From NCBI RefSeq assembly GCF_022832975.1, contig NZ_CP094846.1, positions 1,687,501 to 1,751,500 on the forward strand: DNA of 64,000 bases. The letters run 5' to 3'. Within the stretch, counting starts at the first letter, position 1. The number at the start of each line of letters is the position of its first letter. The stretch is from Ornithobacterium rhinotracheale (GTDB taxonomy: Bacteria; Bacteroidota; Bacteroidia; Flavobacteriales; Weeksellaceae). Positions 39,166-50,262 of this stretch are shown one piece after another. Under the pieces are notes generated by a model, which searched no databases, was not told the origin of the DNA, and saw only the letters and a program-made list of their open reading frames with translations. Made by a program: the position numbers and the translations under genes.

Positions 39166-39363
39166 TTAATATTTTTTAATGATAAATAAATTTTCATTCA
39201 TTTTTCTAATTTTAAGTTCTTGCTTAATAAATACTTCTACATTATCATCAACATCATTAAAACAATGCCATTCTATTTTATCTATTTCCTTTGCTAAATC
39301 ATTATTTAAAATTTCAACATCTTTTAGTATTTGTCTTATTTTTATGATAATAATGTTGTTAAT
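39166..39363 (-). pseudogene. Toxin C C-terminal fragment
   Basis: A minus-strand frame of 65 codons, open behind a TAA at 39364-39366, reads KIRQILKDVEILNNDLAKEI, then KIEWHCFNDVDDNVEVFIKQ and ends FIIKKY. It aligns along its length with the C-terminus of toxin B (QILKDIEIL, KIEWHCFDEVN, FKIIKY). No start codon fits, so only the last third of a homologous toxin remains. It is followed 2 nt later by immunity gene C. Confidence 0.65.
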
Positions 39364-39424
39364 TTAGTAAAATTGTAATATCACTAACTTTGGAGCATTA
39401 CCATAAAGACAGTATCATTCAATT

Positions 39425-39877
39425 TTATTTATAGTAATCTATAACATGCTTTACTGTTCCATCCAGAGAACCTAATAATTTATCTTGAACGACACCATTA
39501 AACCAAGAATCAAATCCAATTCCTATCCATTGCCTTTTTCCATTTTTATTATATCTATTACCAAAATCTACCAACTGTGGTGTTCCAGCACAATAATCTG
39601 ATTTTGGTGCAATCTGCAACTTTCCCCCTAATTTATTGATCAAGATTGTTGAAAAAAAAGCCCAAAAAGATAATTGTAATAATTTACGCTCTTCTTCATT
39701 GAAATTTGAATAATAATTATGATAAAAATTTTCAATTTCATCAATTCTATTTTCAAAATCATCAATACTATTACCTTTTATATTGAATTTATTAAGTTTT
39801 TCTATTAAAAAATCAATGTAAAAATCTTTTTTTTCAATAAAACTCTGTAATTCTCTATTATTGTTTAAAATCACCAT
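39425..39877 (-). CDS. Candidate immunity protein B
   Basis: 150 residues, intact. An N-terminal helical part (SFIEKKDFYIDFLIEKLNKF) is followed by LQLSFWAFFSTILINKLGGK, then the block LQIAPKSDYCAGTPQLVDFG and a strand with QWIGIGFDSWFNG. The order GG - APKS - A.TP - V..G is shared with immunity proteins C and, more loosely, A, so the three form one family within this array. The gene starts 4 nt after toxin B. Predicted to neutralise the PD-(D/E)XK-type toxin B by binding it. No signal peptide, so it acts in the cytoplasm. Confidence 0.65.
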   Translation of the reverse strand: MVILNNNRELQSFIEKKDFYIDFLIEKLNKFNIKGNSIDDFENRIDEIENFYHNYYSNFNEEERKLLQLSFWAFFSTILINKLGGKLQIAPKSDYCAGTPQLVDFGNRYNKNGKRQWIGIGFDSWFNGVVQDKLLGSLDGTVKHVIDYYK

Positions 39878-39881
39878 AATT

Positions 39882-40534
39882 TTAATATTTAATTATCTTA
39901 AATACCTCCGTATTTTTTAATTCTTGTCTTAAGTTATCTTGAATAAATTTATTTATTTCAATTTCATTTACTTCATCAAAGCAGTGCCATTCAATTTTTG
40001 AAATTTGGTTATTTGTTAAATTCTGATTCAAAATTTCAATATCTTTTAATATTTGCTGTTTACTATTAGAGAGAGTAATTGGTCCTGACTTTACTTCTCT
40101 TGCTGTGTTTTCTAAAACATTATCAAAGTATCGTTTCCCGTCTGAGGTTGTAATAGATTTTGTAGGCTTATTACCTCCCATTAACTCTTTAAAAGTCTTT
40201 TCAGTAATTTTTCCTTTTTCTCTATTTTTATAAAGAGTTTTATATTTTTCTGTCCATTTTTCTTTGGATAATTTACCTTTATATCTTTTCCAAGCATCAT
40301 CTACTATTTTTTGGAATTCAGGCGTTTTCATAAACTCATCTACATCATCAAGTTTCTTTTTGATAGCACTTTTAACTTCTTTTCCAACTTTTTTAATTCC
40401 GTCATCTAGGTTGTTGGTAGTTTCTTTGAGGCTTTTTTTGCACCACAACCCATAAATAGGGAGGCAATGGTTACGGCATCCTTCCCAAGGTGGTGGTTTA
40501 CGATATGAGGTTTCCCATTAGTATAGATTTCTTT
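39882..40534 (-). pseudogene. Toxin B: nuclease-fold toxin C-terminus, frameshifted near its N-terminal linker
   Basis: The continuous frame from 40448 gives about 188 residues. A charged helical region is followed by SDGKRYFDNVLENTAREVKSG and, after a 9-residue gap, QILKDIEILNQNLTNNQISKIEWHCFD. D...ExK (residues around DNVLENTAREVK) and the WHCF strand resemble restriction-endonuclease-fold toxins of polymorphic toxin systems. The N-terminal linker in another frame has NGKPHIVNHHLGKDAVTIAS then LFMGCGAKK, ending in the 7-base poly-A at 40433-40439. With one more A the linker and the toxin would be one frame. The start at 40448 would be a TTG with no support. Very AT-rich. Confidence 0.65.
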
Positions 40535-40570
40535 TTACTTTTCGTAGATATTAGAAGTATTTTATGATCT

Positions 40571-40960
40571 TTATAATGAATAAATCATTTCTCCAAGAGA
40601 TACTCTCAATCTATTAGTATCTATTCTTTTTAACCAAATATCAGAGCAAATCCTTGGATTATTACTCTCCCCTCCCCAAGCAAGAATAATAGGTAAGCCA
40701 TATGCTTCATCTTTTTTTAACTTTCCAATAGACCAAAAACCTCCTGAAACTTTTATAATCGCTTCTCCTATGTATATATATATATACTCATACATAGATT
40801 TATCTTTTCTATAATATTCTTCTATATTATTAATTTCTTCTTTTGAAAAAGTAAATTCTTCTAAATTTAATATTTTTATAAATTTGTTCATTTTCTCATC
40901 TTTTGTTGCTAAAAAATCATCTAATTTTTTCTGTAATTCTTTATTTAATTTTATTTCCAT
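40571..40960 (-). CDS. Candidate immunity protein A
   Basis: 129 residues, intact, cytosolic, acidic-basic helical N-terminus (ELQKKLDDFLATKDEKMNKF). The C-terminal half has YIYIGEAIIKVSGGFWSIG, a KKDEAYGLPII segment, and a strand LAWGGESNNPRICSDIWL. The order GG - KDEA - P - W and its place right behind a toxin tail (3 nt) make it a distant relative of proteins B and C, which carry APKS.A.TP at the same spot. It is the first intact gene of the array behind the IS scar. Confidence 0.55.
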   Translation of the reverse strand: MEIKLNKELQKKLDDFLATKDEKMNKFIKILNLEEFTFSKEEINNIEEYYRKDKSMYEYIYIYIGEAIIKVSGGFWSIGKLKKDEAYGLPIILAWGGESNNPRICSDIWLKRIDTNRLRVSLGEMIYSL

Positions 40961-40963
40961 TTT

Positions 40964-41137
40964 TTAATATTTTATAATGATAAAATCACTTTCTTTTACA
41001 TTTGCCTTTTTCAATTCGTCTTTTACATTTTTAATGAAAGTATCATCTACTTCATCAAAACAATGCCATTCTATTTTTTCGATTGGAACATTTGGTTGAT
41101 TAAGCATCATTATATCTTTTTTCAATTGGTTGTCAAT
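40964..41137 (-). pseudogene. Toxin A C-terminal fragment, cut by an IS end
   Basis: A minus-strand frame reads TIDNQLKKDIMMLNQPNVPI, then EKIEWHCFDEVDDTFIKNVK and ends DFIIIKY with a TAA at 40964-40966. It is homologous to toxins B and C (KIEWHCFDEVN/FNDVD). Its upstream part is replaced at 41138 by the terminal sequence of the same IS that is complete at 47892-49374. Only about 57 residues remain. It is followed 3 nt later by immunity gene A. Confidence 0.65.
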
Positions 41138-41167
41138 TGTAAATCGTCAGCAAAAAGTTTACCAGTT
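41138..41167. mobile_element. Solo terminal inverted repeat of the 47.9-kb IS
   Basis: The 30 bases are identical to the left end of the IS at 47892-47921 (TGTAAATCGTCAGCAAAAAG and continuing), after which the two diverge. No other IS sequence is present, so this is a remnant left by a deletion. Confidence 0.85.
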
Positions 41168-41195
41168 AATCACATTGCATAAACTCTCCACGAGC

Positions 41196-41280
41196 TGTCA
41201 CCCTGAACTTGATGCTGAAGCCTTAACAAAGAATAAAGATTCTGAATTAAATTCAGAATGACAAATATGAATAAAAATCA
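41196..41280. repeat. Dispersed TGTCA repeat, copy 1
   Basis: It starts TGTCACCCTGAACTTGATGC, and after ATTCTGAATTAAATTCAGAAT comes TGACA near 41272. The outer ends are imperfect inverted repeats (TGTCACCCTGAAC / ATTCAGAATGACA). It aligns with the copy near 54185-54262 over its whole length, including the tail AAATATGAATAAAAATC. Confidence 0.8.
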
Positions 41281-41314
41281 AATTCGAAATAGCCAAATCG
41301 GAAAATTTAAACCA

Positions 41315-41354
41315 TAAAAAAACGAAGATAAAAATCACTTCTCATCTTCGTTTT
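41315..41354 (-). terminator. Terminator after serS
   Basis: AAACGAAGAT (41320-41329) pairs with ATCTTCGTTT (41344-41353). The minus strand then has a T run. Confidence 0.8.
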
Positions 41355-41376
41355 GTTTTTTGTATATTGATTTAAT

Positions 41377-42639
41377 TTATTTAATCATATCAAAACCGCA
41401 AAGTCCTTGCAATACTGCTGGAATTTGGATTCCGTCTTCCGTTTGATAATGTTCTAGCAAAGCGGCTAGGATTCGTGGCAAAGCAAGTGAACTTCCGTTT
41501 AGTGTATGGCAAAGGGCTGTTCCCTTTTCTATCTTATATCTTAGTTTCAAGCGGTTGGCTTGGAAGGTTTCAAAGTTTGAAACGGAGCTTACTTCTAGCC
41601 ATCTTTTTTGAGCGGAAGACCATACTTCAAAATCGTAGGTAGAGGCGGAAGCAAAACCTGTGTCGCCACCACAGAGGTGCAAAATTCTGTATGTGAGCCC
41701 TAATTCATCTAAAATAGAGGCTACATGCTTTTTCATTTCTTCAAGGGCGGCATATGAATTTTCTGGCTTTTCAATACGCACGATTTCCACCTTATCAAAC
41801 TGGTGCAAGCGATTGAGCCCTCTCACATCTTTGCCATAAGAGCCAGCCTCACGGCGAAAACAAGGGGTGTAGCCCGTCATTAAAATTGGAAAATCCTTGT
41901 CCTCCACTATCACATCACGGTAGACATTCGTTACCGGCACTTCGGCTGTGGGGATTAAGTAAAATCCATCTAGCGGCACTTCATACATCTGCGCCTCTTT
42001 GTCAGGCAATTGCCCTGTTCCGCGAGCCGAAGCCTCGTTTACCATAAGCGGCATTTGAAACTCCTCATAGCCTGCGGCGGTGTTTTTGTTTAAGAAATAA
42101 TTAATCAAAGAACGCTGCAATACGGCTCCTTTTCCACGATAAACTGGGAAACCTGCTCCCGTGATTTTTGTTCCTAATTCAAAATCGATTAAATTATATT
42201 TTTTGGCTAATTCCCAATGTGGAAGCCCTTCTCTATCGTATTCATCACCACTTCTGTATTCTTCTACATTCTCGTTTTCGCCTTTCCCGAATGGAACAGA
42301 CTCGTGCAAAACATTCGGAATTTGGAATAATAATTCTTCCACTTTCTGTTTCGCAGCGTTTAATTGCTCTTGTAATTCTTTGGTTTTAGTTTTTAAATCC
42401 GCAGTTTTAGCTTTAAGTTCGTTGGCTTCTTGTGCCTTGCCAGATTTAAAAAGCTCGCCAATTTGCTTTGAAAGCTGGTTGGATTCCGAAAGTGCGTTAT
42501 CTAATTCAAACTGAGTTTGTTTTCTTATATCATCTTGTTCAATAATTTGGTCTAAAAAGCTTAAATCTTCGATATTTCTTTTTTTAAGACCTTCCTCAAT
42601 ACGAGCGCGTTGCTCTCTAATCTCGTTTACAAGTAGCAT
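41377..42639 (-). CDS. serS: Seryl-tRNA synthetase
   Basis: Class II synthetase for serine. It is 420 residues. The N-terminal antiparallel coiled coil (about 30-105) binds the long variable arm of tRNA-Ser. Motif 2 is FRREAGSYGKDVRGLNRLHQFDKVE near 262-286 (FR.EAG), motif 3 is GSSLALPRILAALLEHYQ near 387-404 (with the GxxxPR pattern), and there is TAEVPVTNVYRD in between. A -7-like TATTTTTG lies at 42659-42666 on the minus strand. Alone, with its own terminator. Confidence 0.98.
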   Translation of the reverse strand: MLLVNEIREQRARIEEGLKKRNIEDLSFLDQIIEQDDIRKQTQFELDNALSESNQLSKQIGELFKSGKAQEANELKAKTADLKTKTKELQEQLNAAKQKVEELLFQIPNVLHESVPFGKGENENVEEYRSGDEYDREGLPHWELAKKYNLIDFELGTKITGAGFPVYRGKGAVLQRSLINYFLNKNTAAGYEEFQMPLMVNEASARGTGQLPDKEAQMYEVPLDGFYLIPTAEVPVTNVYRDVIVEDKDFPILMTGYTPCFRREAGSYGKDVRGLNRLHQFDKVEIVRIEKPENSYAALEEMKKHVASILDELGLTYRILHLCGGDTGFASASTYDFEVWSSAQKRWLEVSSVSNFETFQANRLKLRYKIEKGTALCHTLNGSSLALPRILAALLEHYQTEDGIQIPAVLQGLCGFDMIK

Positions 42640-42895
42640 AATATTCTTGAATTTTCAACAAAAATAATTATTTAAAACGAATTTATAAAAATAAAAAACT
42701 TAGATTTTAGCTTTTGGTTAATTTACCATGAATTGAAATTAAAACTTAGTGTTAAAAATACATTTTTTAATCATTTTTAAAAGCCTGCCAAAAATCATAT
42801 CAAAAATGGAATTTTCTGCGGTTTTATGCGTTATTTCGGATTGAGATAATAATTTTTTTTTCATTAAATTTGTGTATTTTAAGGTTTAAAAATAT

Positions 42896-44542
42896 ATGAA
42901 ATTTTATAAAACATTTGGGGCAATGATTCTGTGCCTATTTCTAGGTACGGCAATGGCTCAATTTCACATTATTCCAAAACCCGTGGAACTGCACAAAGGA
43001 GAAGGTTCGTTTTTAATTACAGAAAAAACACGCATAAACTACCCGAAAGATGCTGATACCCAAAAATTGGTTCATTATTTAAAAAATAAAATTTCGGAGA
43101 TTTCGGGCTATCAATTAAAAGAGGCTAAATCTTCAAGCAAAAATACGATTGTCTTTAGCAAAACTGCGCCAACTTCGCTTGGTAAAGAAGGTTACCAATT
43201 GAATGTAAATCCTGACCAAATCACAATTGAATACAACAGCCGTGAAGGGGCTTTTTATGCTGTGCAAACGCTTTTGCAAATGCTCCCTATGGTGAGAAAC
43301 AACGCTCCGCTGATTGTGCCAAGTGTGCAAATCAAAGATTATCCAAGATTTAAGTGGCGTGGCATGATGCTCGATGTGAGCCGCCACTTCTATTCGGTAG
43401 ATGCCATAAAACAAACGCTTGACATGTTGGCTTTTTATAAAGTAAATACTTTCCAATGGCACTTGTGCGACAACGAGGGCTGGCGTTTGGAAATCAAAAA
43501 ATATCCAAAACTTACAGAAATTGGTGCATGGCGCATGGAAATTCCCAAAGCCAGAATTTACCAAAAAGACACCGTGCCTACGGGCGAGAAATATCTCTAT
43601 GGCGGCTACTACACCCAAGAGCAAGCCAAGGACATTGTGGCGTATGCCAAAGAACGCAACATTACCGTGATTCCTGAAATCGAAATGCCAGGACACAGCG
43701 GTGCAGCTTTGGCCGCTTATCCACAATTTAGCTGTAATGGAAAGGCGCAAGAATCTCCAAATTCAATTTTGCACCATACCAAAGAATACAAAAACTCGTT
43801 TAACCTAGAATATTGTGCGGGTAAAGATGAAACTTTTACTTTTTTAGAAAATATTTTAAAAGAAGTTATGGAAATTTTCCCATCGGAATACATTCATATC
43901 GGTGGAGATGAAGTAGATAAATTACATTGGGAAACTTGCACGCTTTGCCAAGCCCGAATGAAAAAGGAGAATTTGAAAGACACCCACGAATTGCAAAGTT
44001 ATTTCATTAAAAGAATGGAGAAATTCCTAACCAAACACCACCGAAAACTCCTCGGCTGGGACGAAATTTTGGAAGGAGGTTTAGCACCCTCTGCTACGGT
44101 GATGAGCTGGCGTGGTGAAAAAGGCGGCATCGCTGCAGCAAAAATGGGACATAATGTAGTAATGTCGCCAAGCAATCCCCTTTACTTTATAAGACACCAA
44201 GATCGTAGCGAAATCGGAAAATATTGGGCTCCAAAATTCTCAATCAACACATTGGAAGCGGTATATGGCTACAACCCAAATTCAGACAAATTATCGCCTG
44301 AGCAACAAAAATATGTCTTAGGCACTCAATTTGCCGTGTGGACGGAGTTTATGTCCTCTGTCTTGCACTACGAATACATGATTTATCCACGCATGCAAGC
44401 CTTTGCAGAAATGGCTTGGACGCCGCTCGAAAATAAGAATTTTGATGATTTTGTAAAAAGATTAAATGCATATCATTTCGACGAATGGAAACTCAAAGGA
44501 ATCAATTTTTATCCTAAATATTACGACAAAACAGCTTACTAA
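42896..44542 (+). CDS. Secreted beta-N-acetylhexosaminidase (GH20)
   Basis: Removes terminal beta-linked GlcNAc or GalNAc from glycans using substrate-assisted catalysis. It is 548 residues. A signal peptide (MKFYKTFGAMILCLFLGTAMAQ) is cleaved near 21. A GH20 N-terminal domain (about 25-150) is followed by the catalytic barrel. The catalytic Asp-Glu pair is in HIGGDEVDK near 339-340, with upstream NTFQWHLCDNEGWRLEIKKYP and a C-terminal Trp-rich AEMAWTPLENKNF. It is translated 28 nt before a GH2 gene, a likely pair acting on host or dietary N-acetylated glycans. Confidence 0.97.
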   Translation: MKFYKTFGAMILCLFLGTAMAQFHIIPKPVELHKGEGSFLITEKTRINYPKDADTQKLVHYLKNKISEISGYQLKEAKSSSKNTIVFSKTAPTSLGKEGYQLNVNPDQITIEYNSREGAFYAVQTLLQMLPMVRNNAPLIVPSVQIKDYPRFKWRGMMLDVSRHFYSVDAIKQTLDMLAFYKVNTFQWHLCDNEGWRLEIKKYPKLTEIGAWRMEIPKARIYQKDTVPTGEKYLYGGYYTQEQAKDIVAYAKERNITVIPEIEMPGHSGAALAAYPQFSCNGKAQESPNSILHHTKEYKNSFNLEYCAGKDETFTFLENILKEVMEIFPSEYIHIGGDEVDKLHWETCTLCQARMKKENLKDTHELQSYFIKRMEKFLTKHHRKLLGWDEILEGGLAPSATVMSWRGEKGGIAAAKMGHNVVMSPSNPLYFIRHQDRSEIGKYWAPKFSINTLEAVYGYNPNSDKLSPEQQKYVLGTQFAVWTEFMSSVLHYEYMIYPRMQAFAEMAWTPLENKNFDDFVKRLNAYHFDEWKLKGINFYPKYYDKTAY

Positions 44543-44552
44543 ATTTAATTAA

Positions 44553-47696
<3,144 letters not shown>

Positions 47697-47712
47697 TAAT
47701 TGAGTTTTTTTA

Positions 47713-47745
47713 AAATCCCAAATTCATATGAATTTGGGATTTTTT
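47713..47745 (+). terminator. Terminator after the GH20-GH2 pair
   Basis: AAATCCCAAATT and AATTTGGGATTT form a 12-bp stem around CATATG, followed by TTT. Confidence 0.9.
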
Positions 47746-47795
47746 GTTTTTACAAATAAATATTCTACCTTTACAATCATCAAAAATAAATTCTT

Positions 47796-47891
47796 ATGGC
47801 ACAAAATTTACAACTTGATATTTATAGAATTAAATTAAACGAAAAGGATATAAAAAAAGGTACACCTATATACTTTTGTGATTTTTTTAAG
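47796..47891 (+). pseudogene. 5' fragment of an IS-disrupted gene (32 codons)
   Basis: The ATG at 47796 opens MAQNLQLDIYRIKLNEKDIK and reads KGTPIYFCDFFK up to the IS border at 47891. Exactly 96 nt (32 codons) precede the border. The frame would then run a few codons into the IS. Joining 47891 to 49384 continues it in frame with the rest of the gene at 49384-50262. Confidence 0.75.
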
Positions 47892-47982
47892 TGTAAATCG
47901 TCAGCAAAAAGTTTACCAGTTTAGGTTAAAAATAGTATAGTTAAAAAAAGAAAAAACTAACTTTACAAAAACCACTTAGAAC

Positions 47983-48333
47983 ATGGTAAAAAAACAAACA
48001 AAAAGCGAAAAGCTTATTAAAGAAGTTCGCCGTAATACACGCCAAGTGTACAATGCAGAACAAAAGATTTTAATCGTCATGGAAGGCTTACGTGCAGAGC
48101 TCAGTGTAGCAGAGCTGTGCAGAAAATATGGCATCAGCGAAGCTACTTATTACAAATGGAGTAAAGAGTTCATTGAAGCAGGAAAGAAACGTCTTTCGGG
48201 TAACGAAACAAGAGAAGCTACCAGTGAGCAAGTCAAAGATTTACGCAGAGAAAATACCGTATTGAAGGAGTCTTTGGCCGATTTGGTTATTCGTTATGAC
48301 ATTGTAAAAAAAAGCTTAAATCTGTTGGATTAA
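47983..48333 (+). CDS. IS orfA (helix-turn-helix, leucine zipper)
   Basis: 116 residues. A helix-turn-helix (LSVAELCRKYGISEATYYKW about 37-56) is followed by a heptad helix (VKDLRRENTVLKESLADLVI about 85-104). This is the usual OrfA that binds the IS ends and dimerises. Near its 3' end the sequence A8G at 48306-48314 allows a shift into the -1 frame, which is open from there to orfB. Confidence 0.9.
   Translation: MVKKQTKSEKLIKEVRRNTRQVYNAEQKILIVMEGLRAELSVAELCRKYGISEATYYKWSKEFIEAGKKRLSGNETREATSEQVKDLRRENTVLKESLADLVIRYDIVKKSLNLLD
48306..48314 (+). other. Programmed -1 frameshift site A8G
   Basis: Eight A followed by G lies 20 nt before the orfA stop. The -1 frame continues without a stop (SVGLTPQFKKYMRLTAEEK) into orfB. 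A-runs of this type drive OrfAB fusion in IS3 elements. Confidence 0.65.
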
Positions 48334-48353
48334 CCCCTCAATTTAAAAAATAT

Positions 48354-49328
48354 ATGAGACTAACGGCAGAAGAAAAAGCAGAGATTATAGAGGTGGTAAA
48401 AAACTCTGAATTAGGCGTTAATAGGACTTTAAAGCAATTAGGCATTCACAAAAGAACCTTTTATAATTGGTATCACGCCTACAGCCAAAATGGTATTGAT
48501 GGCCTTAAAGCGAAACGTAATCAAAAGCAACAATGGAATAGCATTCCCGATAGAATCAAACAAATGGTCGTTGAGATTGCCTTGCAATATCCCCAGGAAA
48601 CACCAAGGCTCATTGCCACAAGGTTCATTGATGAACAAGGCGTTTTCATATCAGAATCATCCGTTTATCGCATTTTGAAAAAACAGGGATTATTGGCCGA
48701 TACACCGCATAGGTTCTTGGCGGCAGCAGATCAGTTTCATTCCAAAACCAATTTCGTGCATCAAATGTGGCAAACGGATTTTACTTATTTCAAAATTATC
48801 GGTTGGGGATGGTATTATTTATCCACCGTCATTGATGACTACAGCCGATATATCGTTCATTGGGAACTATGTCCTAGTATGACTGCACAAGACGTCAAAA
48901 GAACCATTGATAACGCCATCAGTAAAGCCAAAATAAAAAATAGAAGGCAACCGCCAGTGTTGCTCTCCGACAATGGACCTTGTTATATTGCTAAGGAGCT
49001 CAAAGATTACTTAATGAACACTTATGGAATTAGACACATACATGGAAAACCATTGCATCCGCAAACACAAGGGAAAATCGAGCGGTATCATCGTTCCATG
49101 AAAAATGTAGTCAAATTACACCATTATTATGCTCCCGAGCAACTCGAAAGGGCTATTGATAAATTTGTGCAATATTACAACTCGCAAAGATATCACGAAG
49201 CTTTAAATAATTTAACCCCTGAAGATGTATACCTAGGTAGACAAGACCAAATCTTAAAACTAAGAAAACAAGTGAAAATAAATACTTTAAATCAAAGAAA
49301 ATTAAATTATTGTTTTGGACTTATTTAA
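48354..49328 (+). CDS. IS orfB, DDE transposase
   Basis: 324 residues from the ATG, probably made mainly as an OrfAB fusion by the A8G shift. An N-terminal second helix-turn-helix (LGVNRTLKQLGIHKRTFYNW) precedes the rve integrase core. The catalytic triad positions are visible: D in WQTDFTYF near 142, D in LSDNGPCYI near 205, and E in GKIERYHRSMK near 241. The C-terminus has YYNSQRYHEALNNLTPEDVY. No frame damage is seen, so the element may still be active. Confidence 0.93.
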   Translation: MRLTAEEKAEIIEVVKNSELGVNRTLKQLGIHKRTFYNWYHAYSQNGIDGLKAKRNQKQQWNSIPDRIKQMVVEIALQYPQETPRLIATRFIDEQGVFISESSVYRILKKQGLLADTPHRFLAAADQFHSKTNFVHQMWQTDFTYFKIIGWGWYYLSTVIDDYSRYIVHWELCPSMTAQDVKRTIDNAISKAKIKNRRQPPVLLSDNGPCYIAKELKDYLMNTYGIRHIHGKPLHPQTQGKIERYHRSMKNVVKLHHYYAPEQLERAIDKFVQYYNSQRYHEALNNLTPEDVYLGRQDQILKLRKQVKINTLNQRKLNYCFGLI

Positions 49329-49383
49329 TTGTTTACTATATTAGCCTCAGTAAACTTTAGTTTGACGACGTACATTTTTTAAG

Positions 49384-50262
49384 AACGTCTTTGGAGATGA
49401 TAGAAAAAAATCATATTATGATTTTATCTCCGATTTTAGAAACAGATTTGAAGGTAAATTTAAATCTGATCCCAAAAAAACAAAAAGCATCTCTACCCCC
49501 ACCAATAATAAACTTAATATTCGGAGTGATCAAAGTATCATAGACATGGAAATACTTGGAGGGGCAATAGGAAACGTACAAACCATATATAATCAAGATA
49601 ACTCAGATAAAGAAGTAGGTAAAATTACAATGGAACAAGTTGCTTCTTTACCTTTTTACATCAAATTATGGACACCATATGATTACGATGCAGGTGTTCT
49701 AATGATTCAAAGCTACACAAATTATAGCGTTACTTCTTTAGTTAAAAATGAACTAAAAAAATTCTTTAGAGAAAAGGGGGTTACCTTGAGCTTTTCAAAC
49801 TTTATTCCAAAAAAAATAAAAGAAGATTACTTGAATAAGAGTAATGTTTATGAAATGAGAATTATAAAAGATTACTTATCTGAAGGAAAAAGAGAACTTT
49901 TAAACCCCTTATTCTCTGAATATGAAAATTTAAAGATTGAAATTAAAATAACTGGATTCAACACAAAGATCAATACTTTTTGGGAAAAAATTTTTAAGGG
50001 TAGGTCTAAAAATAAATTAATAGGTTCTGATTTAAAAGATTTAGAAATAGATGACGAAAATAATTATGAAATTAAAGCTTATTATAAAGACGAGGAAGGT
50101 CATAGAGCTCATGTTGGCATAAAGAATGTTTACGATATAAAACCCACAATTTTTTTACCTGATGAAATAAAAGAAGAAAATAATCATTTTGATTTTAATA
50201 AAATTATACAACATACAGACTCTATATTAAACCAGATTCAAATAGAAATAAATTATAAGTGA
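49384..50262 (+). pseudogene. 3' fragment of an IS-disrupted gene, unknown family
   Basis: From the second TTTTTTAAG copy the frame reads NVFGDDRKKSYYDFISDFRN and continues for 292 codons to a TGA at 50260-50262. With the 32 codons at 47796-47891 it makes 324 residues. The internal ATG at 49546 is in frame but is probably not the real start. Visible features are DQSIIDMEILGGAIGNVQTI, ITMEQVASLPFYIKLWTPYD, GVLMIQSYTNYSVTSLVKNE, then a mixed region and an acidic C-terminus. No known motif identified. It overlaps the next gene by one base. AT-rich relative to neighbours. Confidence 0.75.

Larger units (their letters stand above)
47892..49374 (+). mobile_element. IS3-like insertion sequence, 1483 bp, complete
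   Basis: Imperfect terminal inverted repeats start TGTAAATCGTCAGC... on the left (47892) and read TGTACGTCGTCAAAC... on the right (49374, minus strand), with matching GTTTAC blocks. The flanks carry identical TTTTTTAAG (47883-47891 and 49375-49383), a 9-bp target duplication. Inside are an orfA with a helix-turn-helix and leucine zipper and an orfB with a DDE integrase core, joined by an A8G slippery run. IS3 family is the best fit, but a 9-bp duplication is longer than the 3-5 bp usual there. Confidence 0.88.

Noticed and set aside
39179-39367. ORF on the plus strand with a lipoprotein-like start
   Set aside because: It is the shadow of toxin C, whose minus-strand frame aligns with toxins A and B.
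49546-50262. A gene starting at the ATG at 49546
   Set aside because: The frame extends upstream without a stop to the IS border and joins the first 32 codons. Starting here would drop 86 residues of a continuous protein.
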